This document shows, piece by piece, positions 25,925 to 33,283 of a stretch of 37,729 nt of DNA; the first letter of the stretch is position 1, and each line of letters starts with the position of its first letter. This DNA is from an uncultured Lachnospiraceae bacterium (lineage in GTDB: Bacteria > Bacillota > Clostridia > Lachnospirales > Lachnospiraceae). The notes beneath the pieces are model-generated. The model did no database searches and was not told the DNA's origin. It worked only from the letters and a program-made list of their open reading frames with translations. The DNA is taken from NCBI GenBank assembly GCA_947246015.1, contig CAMXQE010000036.1, positions 1 through 37,729 on the forward strand, read 5' to 3'. The translations under genes were made by a program, and so were the position numbers.

Positions 25925-27229
25925 ATGAATCTATGTTTAAAGATTACAGATGTACGCGGAAGGGAGATTCTGGATTCCAGAGGGAATCCGACAGTGGAAG
26001 CGGAGGTAATTGTAGAAGGAAGTATCACGGGGCGCGCAGCGGTGCCGTCGGGAGCCAGTACGGGGCGTTTTGAAGCAGTGGAACTGAGGGACGGTGAGAC
26101 AAGGTACTTCGGGCTGGGCGTCCGCAATGCGGTAAAAAATATCAACACCAAATTAAAGGATGCCCTGGTTGGAAAAAATGTTTTGGACCAGAGTCAGATT
26201 GACCGGATTCTTGTGGAGACGGACGGAACCGATAACAAGGGAAACCTTGGGGCGAATGCCACGCTGGGCGTTTCCATGGCATGTGCAAGGGCAGCGGCAG
26301 AAGCATTGGAAATACCCCTGTACCGCTATCTGGGCGGTGTGCATCCAAGGCTGCTTCCCGTACCGATGATGAATATTTTAAACGGCGGAAAACATGCGGC
26401 CAATACGGTGGATTTTCAGGAGTTCATGATTATGCCGGTACAGGCGGAGAGTTTTGCGGACGGGCTCAGAATCTGTGCGGAAATCTATCATAATTTAAAG
26501 AAAATACTCAATGACAGAGGATTGTCCACGGGAGTGGGGGATGAGGGCGGTTTTGCGCCGGATCTGCCGGATGCGGGAGCGGTGCTTTCCCTTATTGTGG
26601 AAGCTATCGAAACAAGCAAGTATATTCCAGGACAGGACATTAAAATTGCACTCGATGTGGCGAGCAGCGAATTGTACAACGAAAAGACAGGTATGTACCA
26701 TTTTCCCGGAGAAAGCAGGCTGAGCGGAAGCGAGGTCGTGAGGGATACGGCGGAAATGATTGCCTATTATGAAGACTTAATCCAGAAATTCCCCATTGTT
26801 TCCATAGAGGACGGTCTGGCGGAGGACGACTGGGACGGCTGGAAGGAAATGACGAAACGTCTGGGCGGCCAGATTCAGTTAGTGGGAGATGATTTATTCG
26901 TAACCAATACCAAACGGCTGGATGCGGGGATTAAGCTGGGAGTTGCCAATGCTATCCTCGTGAAAGTAAATCAGATAGGGACGGTGTCCGAAGCGATGGA
27001 GGCTATAGAAATGGCGCATAAGAATGCCTACCGCGCCGTAATTTCCCATCGTTCCGGTGAAACGGAGGATACTTTTATCGCGGATTTGGCGGTTGCGGTG
27101 AACGCAGGACAGATTAAGACGGGCGCACCCTGCCGTTCCGACCGTGTGGCGAAATATAACCAGCTGCTCAGGATAGAGGATGAGCTGGGAGAGGTGGCGG
27201 CTTATATGGAGCCGTTCCGTAAAATATAG
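25925..27229 (+). CDS. eno: Enolase
   Basis: Enolase converts 2-phosphoglycerate to phosphoenolpyruvate using two Mg2+. At 434 residues it is of normal length and all hallmark segments are present: [16 protein letters not shown] near the start, the mobile loop [28 protein letters not shown] (catalytic Glu), metal ligands in [24 protein letters not shown] and [10 protein letters not shown], catalytic Lys in [14 protein letters not shown], and the signature [30 protein letters not shown] lies upstream of ATG 25925. No clear promoter was identified in the 187-bp gap before it. It ends at its own terminator. Confidence 0.98.
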   Translation: MNLCLKITDVRGREILDSRGNPTVEAEVIVEGSITGRAAVPSGASTGRFEAVELRDGETRYFGLGVRNAVKNINTKLKDALVGKNVLDQSQIDRILVETDGTDNKGNLGANATLGVSMACARAAAEALEIPLYRYLGGVHPRLLPVPMMNILNGGKHAANTVDFQEFMIMPVQAESFADGLRICAEIYHNLKKILNDRGLSTGVGDEGGFAPDLPDAGAVLSLIVEAIETSKYIPGQDIKIALDVASSELYNEKTGMYHFPGESRLSGSEVVRDTAEMIAYYEDLIQKFPIVSIEDGLAEDDWDGWKEMTKRLGGQIQLVGDDLFVTNTKRLDAGIKLGVANAILVKVNQIGTVSEAMEAIEMAHKNAYRAVISHRSGETEDTFIADLAVAVNAGQIKTGAPCRSDRVAKYNQLLRIEDELGEVAAYMEPFRKI

Positions 27230-27243
27230 GAAATGGGATAGCA

Positions 27244-27269
27244 GAGTCCGGTTCGCCGGACTCTTTTTT
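27244..27269 (+). terminator. Rho-independent terminator of eno
   Basis: A perfect 8-bp stem GAGTCCGG/CCGGACTC closes a TTCG tetraloop and is followed by six T. It starts 15 bp after the eno stop. Confidence 0.95.
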
Positions 27270-27408
27270 CTCATATCAGGAAGCGTATATGACGGGAGCG
27301 GGATTTTGTTCTTTTAGTCTGAAGAAATCCATGGTATACTGTAGCAAAGACTGGACGGGGTACAGTATTCATGTGACAGTCAGGGAACGGGAGAAGGAGG
27401 ACTGAAAG

Positions 27409-27819
27409 ATGTGGATATGTCCGAAATGCGGGCGGACCTTTAAGAAACAGAACCAGGGCCACTACTGCGGGGAGGCACCGGAGACAGTGGATGGATATAT
27501 TACTGCGCAGCCGGAAGAAGTGCGGCCATATTTGAAAGCAGTAAGGGAGGCAATCCGTGCGGCGCTGCCGGAGGCAGAGGAACGGATTTCATGGAGTATG
27601 CCGACTTTTTGGAAGCAACATAATATCATTCAGTTTGCCGGATTCAAAAACCATATCGGGCTGTATCCCGGACCAGAGGCAGTCCGGGAGTTTTCGGAAC
27701 GTCTGGAAGAATATAAGACCAGTAAGGGGACGATACAGCTTCCGTATGATAAGCCGATTCCGGTGGAATTGATTTCTGCTATTGCCAAATGGTGTTATGA
27801 GACGGGGAACCATCCATAA
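27409..27819 (+). CDS. DUF1801 (YdhG-like) protein with N-terminal zinc-ribbon-like motif
   Basis: The 136-residue protein opens with a Cys-x2-Cys and His-x-Cys arrangement (CPKCGRTF, HYCG within residues 4-24), a probable metal-binding knuckle. A DUF1801 domain follows (about 30-133), recognised by YITAQPEEVRPYLKAVREAI, ERISWSMPTFWKQHNIIQFA, and the closing YDKPIPVELISAIAKW. DUF1801 includes the Bacillus frataxin-like iron chaperone, but most members have no known function. AAGGAGG lies upstream. An extended -10 (TGG-TATACT, 27332-27340) may be its promoter. Confidence 0.88.
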   Translation: MWICPKCGRTFKKQNQGHYCGEAPETVDGYITAQPEEVRPYLKAVREAIRAALPEAEERISWSMPTFWKQHNIIQFAGFKNHIGLYPGPEAVREFSERLEEYKTSKGTIQLPYDKPIPVELISAIAKWCYETGNHP

Positions 27820-27940
27820 CGGTAAAATCAAGGCCGCGGGCAGGTGCTGTCTGTGGTTCATCCATGGAAAGCGGGCGTCGTGCAGGAGAATCAAAAAATG
27901 ATTTTAGGATTGCAGCGGAGGGAAAAGGAGGAGAAAACAC

Positions 27941-28462
27941 ATGAAAAAAATACTGGTAGTGATTGATATGCAGAATGATTTTATAGACGGAGCGTTAGGG
28001 ACGAAAGAGGCGGAAAGCATTGTAAAAAGGGTAGTGGAGAAAATCCACTCTTATCCGCCGGAAAACATTTATGCGACAAGGGATACCCACGGCGAAGATT
28101 ATATGGAAACCAGCGAGGGAAAATACCTTCCGGTAAAACATTGCCTGGAGGGGACGGAGGGCTGGCAGATACATAAAGAAGTGATGGCAGCCATGCCGCA
28201 GGCAGTTCTTGTGAATAAACCAACCTTTGGTTCAACAAGGCTGGCAGAACTTTTGTGGGAGGAAGCGCAGAAGGAAGAGGTGGAAATCGAATTGGTCGGG
28301 CTGTGTACCGATATTTGCGTGGTAACTAATGCCCTGCTTTTAAAAACGAAACTGCCGGAAACCAAAATCAGCGTGGATGCTTCCTGCTGTGCCGGAGTAA
28401 CACCGGAAAGCCATGAGGCGGCGCTTACCACGATGAAAATGTGCCAGGTGGAGTTCGTGTGA
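27941..28462 (+). CDS. Cysteine hydrolase, isochorismatase/nicotinamidase family
   Basis: This 173-residue alpha/beta hydrolase has the Asp-Lys-Cys catalytic triad of the family: Asp9 in VVIDMQNDF, Lys93 in VNKPTFGS, and Cys126 in GLCTDICVVTNAL. The DTHGEDYMETSEGKYLPVKH segment (about residues 47-66) resembles the metal-binding region of nicotinamidases, and the short size fits. The likely reaction is hydrolysis of nicotinamide to nicotinate in NAD salvage, though substrate choice in this family is hard to predict. AAGGAGG precedes ATG 27941. It follows the DUF1801 gene by 121 bp. Confidence 0.9.
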   Translation: MKKILVVIDMQNDFIDGALGTKEAESIVKRVVEKIHSYPPENIYATRDTHGEDYMETSEGKYLPVKHCLEGTEGWQIHKEVMAAMPQAVLVNKPTFGSTRLAELLWEEAQKEEVEIELVGLCTDICVVTNALLLKTKLPETKISVDASCCAGVTPESHEAALTTMKMCQVEFV

Positions 28463-28546
28463 CATTCAGCCACACCGTCAGCCAATACGGCTGAACGGTT
28501 ACGGCTAATGCAAAAATCTGATAATGTAAAAATTTTCATAAAATGC

Positions 28547-28575
28547 TTGAAAATCTTACAGCTATATGCTAAACT
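28547..28575 (+). promoter_or_regulatory. secG promoter
   Basis: TTGAAA (28547-28552) and TAAACT (28570-28575) with a 17-bp spacer, 50 bp before the secG start. A hairpin (28479-28500, stems CCGT-CAGCC and GGCTG-A-ACGG) upstream may end the preceding transcript. Confidence 0.65.
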
Positions 28576-28625
28576 GAAACCTGCATGTACCATATGCAGG
28601 ACGGGAAAGGAGCAGGGTAATTGAA

Positions 28626-28865
28626 ATGCAGGCATTAAGGACAGTTTTATTAATCGTTTTTATTATAATTTGCATAGCGTTGGTTATATTAGTATTGATG
28701 CAGGAAGGCAAATCGGCAGGATTGGGAGCAATCAGCGGTGCGGCTGAAACATATTGGGGTAAGAACAAAGGGCGTTCCATGGAAGGAACCCTTGTGAAAG
28801 CAACCAAGTTTTTAGCAGTTGGCTTTATTGTTTTGGCGGCTATCCTGAATCTGAATGTATTTTAA
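28626..28865 (+). CDS. secG: Preprotein translocase subunit SecG
   Basis: SecG is the small non-essential subunit of the SecYEG export channel in the cytoplasmic membrane. At 79 residues it has the usual two helices (about 6-25, VLLIVFIIICIALVILVLMQ, and 56-76) joined by the conserved loop EGKSAGLGAISGAAETYWGK. AAAGGAG lies 12 bases before ATG 28626. It heads the widely conserved secG-rnr-smpB-ssrA order of Firmicutes, although here a terminator and two repeats separate it from rnr. Confidence 0.96.
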   Translation: MQALRTVLLIVFIIICIALVILVLMQEGKSAGLGAISGAAETYWGKNKGRSMEGTLVKATKFLAVGFIVLAAILNLNVF

Positions 28866-28874
28866 GATGATTAC

Positions 28875-28908
28875 AAAAGCGCTCTTGCAAAGGTAAGGGC
28901 GTTTTTTT
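28875..28908 (+). terminator. Rho-independent terminator of secG
   Basis: GCGCTCTT (28879-28886) pairs with AAGGGCGT (28895-28902) with two wobbles, flanked by four A before and seven T after, so A-T pairs extend the stem. Repeat copy B1 begins two bases after the T-run. Confidence 0.85.
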
Positions 28909-28910
28909 AT

Positions 28911-28994
28911 GCACAGGGGTGCGCAAGGAAATTAGCTGCTGCGCAGCACGCACCCCGCGCGGCGAGTAGGGAGAGAAACCTTCCCTACTCGATT
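28911..28994 (+). repeat. Interspersed structured repeat, copy B1
   Basis: This 84-bp copy begins GCACAGGGG after the secG terminator and ends CTCGATT. Outer stem GGGGTGCG/CGCACCCC, inner hairpin GCTGC/GCAGC, second hairpin GAGTAGGGA with TCCCTACTC. The stem sequences differ from copies A and C but pairing is retained. It is fused head-to-tail to B2 with no spacer. Confidence 0.92.
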
Positions 28995-29078
28995 GCACAC
29001 GGGCACCCATGGGAAATTTGTCAGCAAGGCTGACGGGTGCCCGGCGCAGGAGTGGGAGAAAAGCTTCCCTGCTCGATT
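28995..29078 (+). repeat. Interspersed structured repeat, copy B2
   Basis: The second unit of the dimer, 84 bp. Outer stem GGGCACCC/GGGTGCCC, inner GTCAGC/GCTGAC, second hairpin of the GAGTGGGA and TCCCTGCTC type with mismatches. The next bases (GCACAGGGAGCATC, 29079-29092) look like the first part of a third unit, broken off in the rnr leader. Confidence 0.92.
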
Positions 29079-29134
29079 GCACAGGGAGCATCGATAGCGG
29101 TGGAGAGTGTAACGGAAAGAATGGCGGAAACAAA

Positions 29135-31273
29135 ATGGAAAATGTAGAAAGAGAATTATTTGAAAAACGCAAGAATCTGATATGCGAACTCATACAGGAT
29201 GAGTTATACGTTCCGATGAAGGAAAAGGAAATGGCAGCATTCATGCAGGTGCCGAAGGAAGAACGCAGGGAATTGCGCAGGGTGTTGGAGGAGTTGCAAA
29301 GAGAGGGGAAAATCAGTGTAACCGCTAAAGGAAAGTATGTGAAGCCTGATGCGGATTTGCTGACAGGAACCTTTATCAGCAATGTGCGCGGGTTCGGCTT
29401 TGTGGAAGTGCAGGGAAGGGATTCGGATTTATTTATTCCGGAAACAGCAGTAAACGGAGCGTTTCATCAGGATACCGTACAGGCAAGACTGTTTCCGGGC
29501 CAAACGGGAAAGCGGCAGGAAGCGGAAATTGTCCGCATTATCAGCAGGGGGATGACACAGGTAGTAGGAACTTTCCAAAAGTCTAAGAATTATGGTTTTG
29601 TCATTCCTGATAACATGAAGGTAGCTTCGGATATTTTTGTACCGGCGGAACGTTCCAAAGGAGCCGTGGACGGGCATAAAGTAGTGGTGGAACTGACGGA
29701 TTACGGTAACGGCAGGAAGAAACCGGAGGGAAAGGTCGTGGAAATCCTCGGACATATCAATGATCCCGGCGTGGATATTTTATCTATCGTCAGAAGCTAC
29801 GACCTGCCTATGGAATTTGAGGAAAAAGTGCTGCGCCAGGCGGAGCGGACAGCGTCAGAAGTTTCGGAAGCGGACATGCAGGGGCGGGAAGATTTCAGGG
29901 ATGTGCAGATGGTGACGATAGATGGCGAGGATGCCAAGGATTTGGATGATGCAGTCAGCGTGTCGAAAGAGGGTGACGGATATCTGCTGGGTGTCCATAT
30001 TGCCGATGTGACAAACTATGTACAGGAGAACTCCGCATTAGACAGGGAAGCGTTAAAACGGGGAACCAGCGTGTATCTGACGGACCGGGTGATTCCCATG
30101 CTGCCTCATAAACTGTCCAATGGAATCTGTTCGCTGAATGAAGGTGTAGACAGGCTGGCGCTGAGCTGCGTTATGAAAATCAACCAAAAGGGTGAGGTGG
30201 CGGATTACCGCATTGTGGAATCTGTGATACGGGTGGACAGACGTATGTCCTATACCAGCGTAAAAAAGATACTGGAAGATAATGACGAAGAAGAATGCAG
30301 GAAGTATGAGAATTTGGTTCCCATGTTCCGGCTGATGGAAGAACTGGCGGGAATCCTCCGGACAAAACGGAAGAAGCGGGGCTCCATTGATTTTGATTTT
30401 CCTGAAACGAAAATTATATTAGATAGAGAAGGGCATCCGCTGGAAATTAAGCCTTATGAAAGGAATACGGCAACGAAAATCATAGAAGATTTCATGCTGC
30501 TTGCAAACGAAACGGTAGCACAGCATTTTTACTGGCTGGAGCTTCCTTTCGTATACCGGACGCACGACAATCCGGCTCCGGAGAAAATCCAGCAGCTCGG
30601 CGTATTTATCGGTAACTTTGGTTATGGAATCAAGACCACGCAGGAGGAGATACATCCCAAGGAAATCCAGAAGCTGCTGGGAAAAATCGAGGGAACGCCG
30701 GAAGAAGCCTTAATCAGCCGTCTGGCGCTGCGCAGCATGAGACAGGCAAAATATTCCGTGGACTGTACGGGACATTTCGGTCTTGCCTGCCAGTATTACT
30801 GTCATTTTACCTCGCCAATCCGGAGATATCCGGATCTTCAGATTCATAGAATTATAAAGGAGCAGTTACGGGGACGGTTAAAAGACGACCGCATCCTGCA
30901 CTATGACGGCATTCTTCCGCAGGTGGCGGACCATTCTTCCAAGATGGAGCGCCGGGCGGATGAAGCAGAGAGGGAGACGGATAAGCTGAAAAAAGCGGAA
31001 TATATGGAGCAGCATATCGGCGAACGGTTTGAAGGCGTGGTTTCCGGTATCATGAGCTGGGGTATTTATGTGGAGCTGCCCAATACAGTGGAGGGGCTGA
31101 TTCATGTTTCCAACTTAAGCGGTGATTATTTTTATTATGATGAAGCGAATTATGAAATGGTGGGACGGGATACCGGAAAGAAATATAAGCTGGGACAGCG
31201 TCTTGCTGTTATTGTGGAAAGCACGGACCGTTTAGCGAGAACCGTGGATTTCAGAGAAGCGGAAGAAGAATAG
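29135..31273 (+). CDS. rnr: Ribonuclease R
   Basis: RNase R is a processive 3'-to-5' exoribonuclease that degrades structured RNA and works with tmRNA-SmpB on non-stop messages. This 712-residue version has an N-terminal helical winged domain (1-65), two cold-shock/OB domains (about 68-215), the RNB catalytic domain (about 245-570) with the metal-binding aspartates in IDGEDAKDLDDAVSVS and the conserved RRYPDLQIHR, and a C-terminal S1 domain (about 625-705, FEGVVSGIMSWGIYVELPN). The lysine-rich tail of enterobacterial RNase R is missing. The frame is open upstream through repeat B2, but that part is repeat-derived; ATG 29135 begins MENVERELFEKR. Its ribosome binding site is weak. No promoter is visible after the repeats, so transcription probably reads through from secG. 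Confidence 0.95.
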   Translation: MENVERELFEKRKNLICELIQDELYVPMKEKEMAAFMQVPKEERRELRRVLEELQREGKISVTAKGKYVKPDADLLTGTFISNVRGFGFVEVQGRDSDLFIPETAVNGAFHQDTVQARLFPGQTGKRQEAEIVRIISRGMTQVVGTFQKSKNYGFVIPDNMKVASDIFVPAERSKGAVDGHKVVVELTDYGNGRKKPEGKVVEILGHINDPGVDILSIVRSYDLPMEFEEKVLRQAERTASEVSEADMQGREDFRDVQMVTIDGEDAKDLDDAVSVSKEGDGYLLGVHIADVTNYVQENSALDREALKRGTSVYLTDRVIPMLPHKLSNGICSLNEGVDRLALSCVMKINQKGEVADYRIVESVIRVDRRMSYTSVKKILEDNDEEECRKYENLVPMFRLMEELAGILRTKRKKRGSIDFDFPETKIILDREGHPLEIKPYERNTATKIIEDFMLLANETVAQHFYWLELPFVYRTHDNPAPEKIQQLGVFIGNFGYGIKTTQEEIHPKEIQKLLGKIEGTPEEALISRLALRSMRQAKYSVDCTGHFGLACQYYCHFTSPIRRYPDLQIHRIIKEQLRGRLKDDRILHYDGILPQVADHSSKMERRADEAERETDKLKKAEYMEQHIGERFEGVVSGIMSWGIYVELPNTVEGLIHVSNLSGDYFYYDEANYEMVGRDTGKKYKLGQRLAVIVESTDRLARTVDFREAEEE

Positions 31274-31350
31274 AAGTTATCGTTCACAGAGTGAATGGCA
31301 GCAAATAGTGCGTGTCGGAGCAGGACAGGGAAGGCAGGGGATATAGCGGT

Positions 31351-31815
31351 ATGGGTGAAACAATGAAACTGGTTGCGAACAATAAAAAGGCATATCACGA
31401 TTATTTTATAGAGGATAAATACGAAGCGGGGATTGTTCTCCACGGTACGGAGGTGAAATCCATGCGCATGGGAAAATGCAGCATTAAGGAAGCATTTATC
31501 CGTGTGGAAAACGGGGAAGTCTTTGTTTACGGAATGCATGTCAGCCCCTATGAAAAGGGAAACATCTTCAACAAAGACCCTCTCCGGGTGAAAAAGCTGC
31601 TTCTGCACAAACAGGAGATTCTGAAGCTGACCGGAAAAATTGCAGAAAAAGGGTATACGCTGGTACCTTTGCAGGTATACTTTAAAGACGGGAAGGCAAA
31701 AGTGGAAATCGGGCTGGCAAAAGGTAAGAAGCTGTATGATAAACGGCAGGACATTGCCAGAAAAGACCAGCGCAGGGAGGCTGAAAAGGAATTAAAACTA
31801 AAATTACGCGGGTAA
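31351..31815 (+). CDS. smpB: SsrA-binding protein SmpB
   Basis: SmpB binds tmRNA and delivers it to stalled ribosomes. The 154-residue protein shows the family core: [40 protein letters not shown], the LLLHKQEI segment, and a basic C-terminal tail ([20 protein letters not shown]) that fits the empty mRNA channel. ATG 31351 or ATG 31363 could be the start; the frame runs back to a GTG at 31312 that I reject because the extra residues are not conserved. It lies 77 bp after rnr and 49 bp before tmRNA, its functional partner. Confidence 0.96.
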   Translation: MGETMKLVANNKKAYHDYFIEDKYEAGIVLHGTEVKSMRMGKCSIKEAFIRVENGEVFVYGMHVSPYEKGNIFNKDPLRVKKLLLHKQEILKLTGKIAEKGYTLVPLQVYFKDGKAKVEIGLAKGKKLYDKRQDIARKDQRREAEKELKLKLRG

Positions 31816-31819
31816 TGGA

Positions 31820-31848
31820 TTGAATGTCAGGAAAAAATAAGGTATAAT
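31820..31848 (+). promoter_or_regulatory. tmRNA promoter
   Basis: TTGAAT (31820-31825) and a perfect TATAAT (31843-31848) with a 17-bp spacer, just after the smpB stop and 16 bp before the mature tmRNA 5' end. Confidence 0.9.
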
Positions 31849-31864
31849 AAATAAAACTGAATAA

Positions 31865-32201
31865 GGGATAGTAAAGGTTTCGACAGGGGTCTTGCAGCTG
31901 GAGAAGCTATCCGCAGGCGATGCGTCAAATCGCAAACCTAAATATAAACGCTGAAGATAATTTAGCATACGCTGCCTAATGGCAGCTGTCCGACTTAGTG
32001 CACCTACACATTAAGACCCGGGCATCGACGATGTAGGAAACGACACAGGCAAAGCTTTGAGTCTGTGGGCGTATGATGAAGCTACTGAATGTACGGGGCT
32101 GTCAATTTCCCGGTACAGGAGGGAATGAAATATAATTGACTATGATAGTAGAAGGACAGGGAATGGGTCTTTGGACGCGGGTTCGACTCCCGCCTATTCC
32201 A
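31865..32201 (+). ncRNA. ssrA: Transfer-messenger RNA (tmRNA)
   Basis: The tRNA-like ends pair: GGGATAG (31865-31871) with CTATTCC (32194-32200), followed by discriminator A; CCA is not encoded. The T arm is GCGGG/CCCGC with loop TTCGACT. The open reading frame resumes at GCA 31932 and encodes ANLNINAEDNLAYAA before TAA 31977-31979, a degradation tag with the typical Ala-Ala end. The remaining sequence (about 32000-32150) has the GC-rich segments expected for pseudoknots. tmRNA releases stalled ribosomes with SmpB. Its 3' end is also an integration-site sequence, duplicated at 32963-32989. Confidence 0.97.
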
Positions 32202-32274
32202 TCTTGGCGAACGCTCGCCGGGCACAGGGACGGTTCGATGGGAAAAGTGTAAGTTCCATCTTTGGGAAGTGCTG

Positions 32275-32299
32275 AAAATACCGTATTTACGGGGTTTTT
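32275..32299 (+). terminator. Probable tmRNA terminator
   Basis: AAAATACCGT (32275-32284) pairs with ACGGGGTTTT (32289-32298) with one mismatch and one wobble around ATTT, and ends in five T. It is 74 bp after the mature 3' end. Confidence 0.75.
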
Positions 32300-32440
32300 A
32301 CATTTCCTGAATTTATTAAATTTACTGTTTCAGGCCATATAAAACCATAATAAGTTTGAGGGTAACGTTTTACTGAATAAGCAAAACACCGCTGATTTTT
32401 ATAGACCGCAATTAAGAAAAAGCGGGATAATAAATATATA

Positions 32441-32469
32441 TAGAAAATATATTTTGCATGTGTTACAAT
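32441..32469 (+). promoter_or_regulatory. Promoter of the 55-codon gene
   Basis: An extended -10, TGT followed by TACAAT (32461-32469), lies 17 bp after a partial -35 (TAGAAA, 32441-32446). It is 46 bp before the start codon. Confidence 0.65.
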
Positions 32470-32515
32470 AGGCATAACAGAAAAACACTTTTCTTTTAAC
32501 CAGGAGGTGAATGGT

Positions 32516-32683
32516 ATGCCAACAAATGAAAAAGAATATAACGGTTATCTGTTTGATCAGTTGTCAATTTTGGAACGGATTGAAGCCGTAACAGATGACG
32601 AGAAAGCATTAAAACAGATAGCTATTGAAAGGCGGCAAATTGAACGTAAATTATATCAGAAACCACCACTTATAAGTGAATAG
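32516..32683 (+). CDS. Small protein of 55 residues inside the att-bounded segment
   Basis: The reading frame starts MPTNEKEYNGYLFDQLSILE and continues as a charged amphipathic helix rich in Glu, Arg and Lys, ending KPPLISE. It is preceded by a very strong ribosome binding site (AGGAGGTG, six bases from ATG 32516), a promoter and followed by a terminator, so it is a real transcription unit despite its size. I do not recognise the family. Its place between duplicated ssrA ends suggests it is cargo of an integrated element, for example a regulator or an antitoxin-like protein, but this is inference. Confidence 0.75.
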   Translation: MPTNEKEYNGYLFDQLSILERIEAVTDDEKALKQIAIERRQIERKLYQKPPLISE

Positions 32684-32699
32684 GTAATAAAAACATTTA

Positions 32700-32731
32700 G
32701 AGAGTGTCAAGAAGCTTTGGCACTCTCTTTT
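32700..32731 (+). terminator. Rho-independent terminator of the 55-codon gene
   Basis: GAGAGTGTCAA (32700-32710) pairs with TTGGCACTCTC (32717-32727), followed by four T. Repeat copy C starts two bases later. Confidence 0.9.
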
Positions 32732-32733
32732 AT

Positions 32734-32820
32734 GCACAGGGGCATCCAGGGGAAGTATGTCAGCAGAGCTGACGGATGCCCCGCGCGGCGAGTAGGAAGA
32801 GAATCCTTCCCTACTCGATT
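32734..32820 (+). repeat. Interspersed structured repeat, copy C
   Basis: An 87-bp copy, the best-paired of the family: outer stem GGGGCATCC/GGATGCCCC, inner GTCAGC/GCTGAC, second hairpin GAGTAGGAAG with CTTCCCTACTC. It begins GCACAGG after the T-run and ends CTCGATT. It lies inside the segment bounded by the ssrA duplication. Confidence 0.92.
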
Positions 32821-32898
32821 ATTAAAAGCGGACAATTGCTTTTCAAAAGGAATGTGATGTCCAAGTTTTGAAACATTTTAAGGATATGTAAAAAAATG

Positions 32899-32927
32899 TG
32901 GTCAAAAAAAATAAAGCATGATATAAT
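32899..32927 (+). promoter_or_regulatory. Promoter upstream of the Uma2-like remnant
   Basis: TGGTCA (32899-32904) and a perfect TATAAT (32922-32927) with a 17-bp spacer. Its transcript would carry the duplicated tmRNA 3' end in the leader. Confidence 0.75.
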
Positions 32928-32962
32928 ACAGATAAATAAGGGGTTTGCGGAAAATGAGTAAA

Positions 32963-32989
32963 GGTTCGACTCCCGCCTATTCCATCTTG
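32963..32989 (+). repeat. Second copy of the tmRNA 3' end (candidate attR)
   Basis: Twenty-seven bases identical to 32180-32206, starting in the T stem and ending five bases past the mature tmRNA. The flanks on both sides are unrelated to those of the tmRNA copy, so the duplication has sharp limits, as expected for a site-specific crossover. Confidence 0.9.
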
Positions 32990-33007
32990 AGACTACGGGG
33001 TGAGCAG

Positions 33008-33133
33008 ATGGATTCATTGAAAAAAGAAGATGTTTATACAGTAGATGATATTTATGCTTTACCGGAAGAATATTCTTTTGGTGAAAGCGTACCGGTGGGA
33101 ATATATGAAGGATTTTTCATTCATGTACAATAG
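33008..33133 (+). pseudogene. Uma2-like mini-gene, probable internal deletion remnant
   Basis: Only 41 codons. The first half (KKEDVYTVDDIYALPE) looks like the beginning of Uma2 family proteins (PF05685, restriction-endonuclease-like fold, normally about 180-200 residues). The second half (SFGESVPVGIYEGFFIHVQ) looks like their C-terminal end. The whole catalytic core between them is missing, and the join keeps the frame. GGGGTGAG lies just upstream of ATG 33008, and a promoter and terminator flank it, so it may still be translated. A short natural protein is the alternative. The family match is from memory of the motif. Confidence 0.6.
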
Positions 33134-33160
33134 TATCCGAAAATAGAGCGTTTGTGACAA

Positions 33161-33194
33161 GGCATTTGGGGAAAGGAAATCCAAATGCCTTTTT
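33161..33194 (+). terminator. Rho-independent terminator of the Uma2-like mini-gene
   Basis: GGCATTTGG (33161-33169) pairs perfectly with CCAAATGCC (33181-33189), then five T. Repeat copy D1 begins two bases later. Confidence 0.93.
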
Positions 33195-33196
33195 AT

Positions 33197-33283
33197 GCAC
33201 ACGGGTACCCATTGGAAATGTGTCAGCAAGGCTGACGGGTGCCCGGCGCAGGAATAGGGGGAAATTATTTCCCCTACTCAATT
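33197..33283 (+). repeat. Interspersed structured repeat, copy D1
   Basis: An 87-bp copy, close to B2. Outer stem GGGTACCC/GGGTGCCC (one wobble), inner GTCAGC/GCTGAC, second hairpin TAGGGGGAAA with TTTCCCCTA. It ends in CAATT and joins D2 directly. Confidence 0.92.

Larger units (their letters stand above)
32207..32515 (+). other. Gene-free segment between tmRNA and the 55-codon gene
   Basis: The stretch holds a short hairpin at once after tmRNA (GGCGA 32206-32210 with TCGCC 32215-32219), the tmRNA terminator at 32275-32299, a hairpin CCTGAA/TTCAGG (32306-32344) of unknown meaning, and the promoter at 32441-32469. I see no protein-coding sequence in it. It is more AT-rich than the flanks. 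Confidence 0.6.
32180..32989. mobile_element. Candidate remnant of an element integrated at the tmRNA 3' end
   Basis: A 27-bp sequence from the tmRNA T arm to just past the gene end (32180-32206) is repeated exactly at 32963-32989. The 3' end of ssrA is a well-known target of tyrosine integrases, which leave such direct repeats as attL and attR. The 756 bp between them hold the tmRNA terminator, a promoter, a 55-codon gene, its terminator, repeat copy C and a second promoter, but no integrase. The simplest reading is an element that lost its integrase and most cargo, or a miniature cargo-only element. Confidence 0.65.

Noticed and set aside
28911..29078. Repeat dimer as part of a CRISPR array
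   Set aside because: The units are adjacent without spacers, are themselves variable and folded, and no cas gene is present.
29009..29134. N-terminal extension of RNase R through repeat B2
   Set aside because: The extra residues are translated repeat sequence; ATG 29135 gives the normal family start.
32207..32962. Integrase or excisionase gene inside the ssrA-bounded segment
   Set aside because: The only credible frame is the 55-codon gene, which has no recombinase motif.
32963..32989. Second tRNA or tmRNA gene
   Set aside because: Only the 3' half of the T arm and the acceptor strand are present; no matching 5' part exists nearby.
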